Source: an uncultured Alphaproteobacteria bacterium
Lineage (GTDB): Bacteria > Pseudomonadota > Alphaproteobacteria > Caulobacterales > Caulobacteraceae
Direction of reading: 5' to 3'
DNA: 11,992 bases
NCBI GenBank assembly: GCA_903933475.1
Contig: CAIZKE010000214.1
Span: 1 to 11,992, forward strand
Positions 11,584 through 11,992 of this stretch are shown in pieces (the stretch's first letter is position 1; every line of letters begins with the position of its first letter). The translations under genes were made by a program, and so were the position numbers. The notes under the pieces were generated by a model. The model was not told the origin of the DNA. It saw only the letters and a program-made list of their open reading frames with translations, and did not search any database.

Positions 11584-11854
11584 TCTCTGATCCCTTCAAA
11601 CACCTGGCGTACTGACGTGCCCGCGCCCCGTGACCCGCAATTTCGGAAAAAGTCCCCTGTCCCGAGAAACGACCGGGCCTGGAAGTTGACGGTTTCCGAT
11701 GGCTTCAGGCTAGGACACCCCTCGCCCTCCATGGGCGCAGGTCGACGGTGAACGACGACTTGTGAACACGACATTCCGGCGGACGCCTCCCCCGGAATGA
11801 GGGTGGATCTATCACAAAACTGAGATCGATGAAAGGCTTGCGCCCCCAGAGGGC
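11584..11854. other. Gap between fdxA and carD
   Basis: No convincing gene is present in these 271 bases. The only notable structure is the inverted repeat at 11772-11799. A minus-strand open frame (to 11774) has no ribosome site, low-complexity composition and overlaps the carD start, so it is not called. The carD promoter presumably lies here but I could not place it. Confidence 0.5.
11772..11799. repeat. 8-bp inverted repeat downstream of fdxA
   Basis: CATTCCGG (11772-11779) and CCGGAATG (11792-11799) are perfect complements around 12 bases. It lies 55 bases past the fdxA stop in the fdxA reading direction and has no T run after it. It may be a weak terminator or mRNA 3'-end structure for fdxA, or an operator upstream of carD. 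Confidence 0.5.
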
Positions 11855-11992
11855 TCAGGAACCCTTGCCGGGCTTCTCGCTGAAGTACTTCTCGAACTTT
11901 CCGGTCTCGCGCTCGAAGTCCGCTGCGTCCGCTGGCGGTTCGCCCTTCAGGGTGATGTTCGGCCAGACCTTGGCGTAATCCGTATTGATCCG
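11855..11992 (-). CDS. fdxA: Ferredoxin FdxA, C-terminal 45 residues
   Basis: The 3' end of a gene cut by the window edge. The 45 visible residues start RINTDYAKVWPNITLKGEPP and end in FEKYFSEKPGKGS. This is the C-terminal extension typical of the FdxA family of seven-iron (3Fe-4S/4Fe-4S) ferredoxins, where 'N..yA..WPnIt.kkep..DA..........K......P' follows the cluster-binding cysteines. The cluster ligands themselves lie outside the window. FdxA-type ferredoxins are small cytosolic electron carriers. It is transcribed toward carD with 271 bases between them. Confidence 0.88.
   Translation of the reverse strand, partial: RINTDYAKVWPNITLKGEPPADAADFERETGKFEKYFSEKPGKGS

Noticed and set aside
11686..11716. 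TTGACG and GCTAGGAC on the plus strand resembling an alphaproteobacterial promoter
   Set aside because: Spacing is too long (19 bases between the hexamers) and it would only drive RNA antisense to fdxA. It might be real antisense transcription but cannot be supported.
11580..11774. 64-codon minus-strand open frame upstream of carD
   Set aside because: No ribosome site, no hydrophobic or conserved pattern, and it overlaps the carD start in another frame.

Overview
The window is high-GC DNA (roughly two thirds G+C by eye) from an alphaproteobacterium, most likely Caulobacterales (Caulobacter, Phenylobacterium or Brevundimonas type). This rests on protein character and gene company (fdxA next to carD/cdnL, DsbB-COQ7, GluQ-RS, FeoAB, DctA). 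It is inference, because no rRNA or clade-specific marker is present. Genes are tightly packed, with many 4-base stop/start overlaps. I see no insertion sequence, integrase, phage gene or CRISPR array.

Layout. (1) Positions 1-1793, minus strand: a TetR/AcrR-type regulator, glutamyl-Q tRNA(Asp) synthetase and a DMT/EamA permease (cut by the window edge) are coupled by overlaps. (2) Positions 1836-2392, plus strand: two tandem, paralogous transcription units. Each encodes a 35-40 residue single-span membrane protein, and each has the same arrangement of -35-like element, 15-bp dyad, ribosome site and terminator hairpin. (3) Positions 2529-3089, plus strand: a stand-alone HNH protein. (4) Positions 3139-7026, minus strand: the probable operon feoA-feoB-yqaA-dsbB-coq7, joining ferrous iron import, a DedA-type membrane protein, a quinone-reducing thiol oxidase and a diiron ubiquinone-biosynthesis hydroxylase. 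(5) Positions 7153-8595, plus strand: tRNA-Leu(CAA), then a DctA dicarboxylate symporter. (6) Positions 8602-10188: a glutathione S-transferase and a crotonase-family enzyme, divergent from a 135-bp control region with nested inverted repeats. (7) Positions 10202-11992, minus strand: the 3' end of fdxA, carD and a secreted beta-barrel-like protein.

The strongest candidate for something undescribed is the duplicated small-protein unit. The dyad-to-Shine-Dalgarno distance is exactly 62 bases in both copies. The stop-to-hairpin distance is 26 and 27 bases. The two peptides align without gaps over 30 residues with 15 identities. One dyad lies between the first small gene and the divergent tetR, so a local regulon (TetR controlling itself and two small membrane proteins) is a testable proposal. 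The rest of the window reads as ordinary chromosomal housekeeping and transport genes with a few details worth checking.
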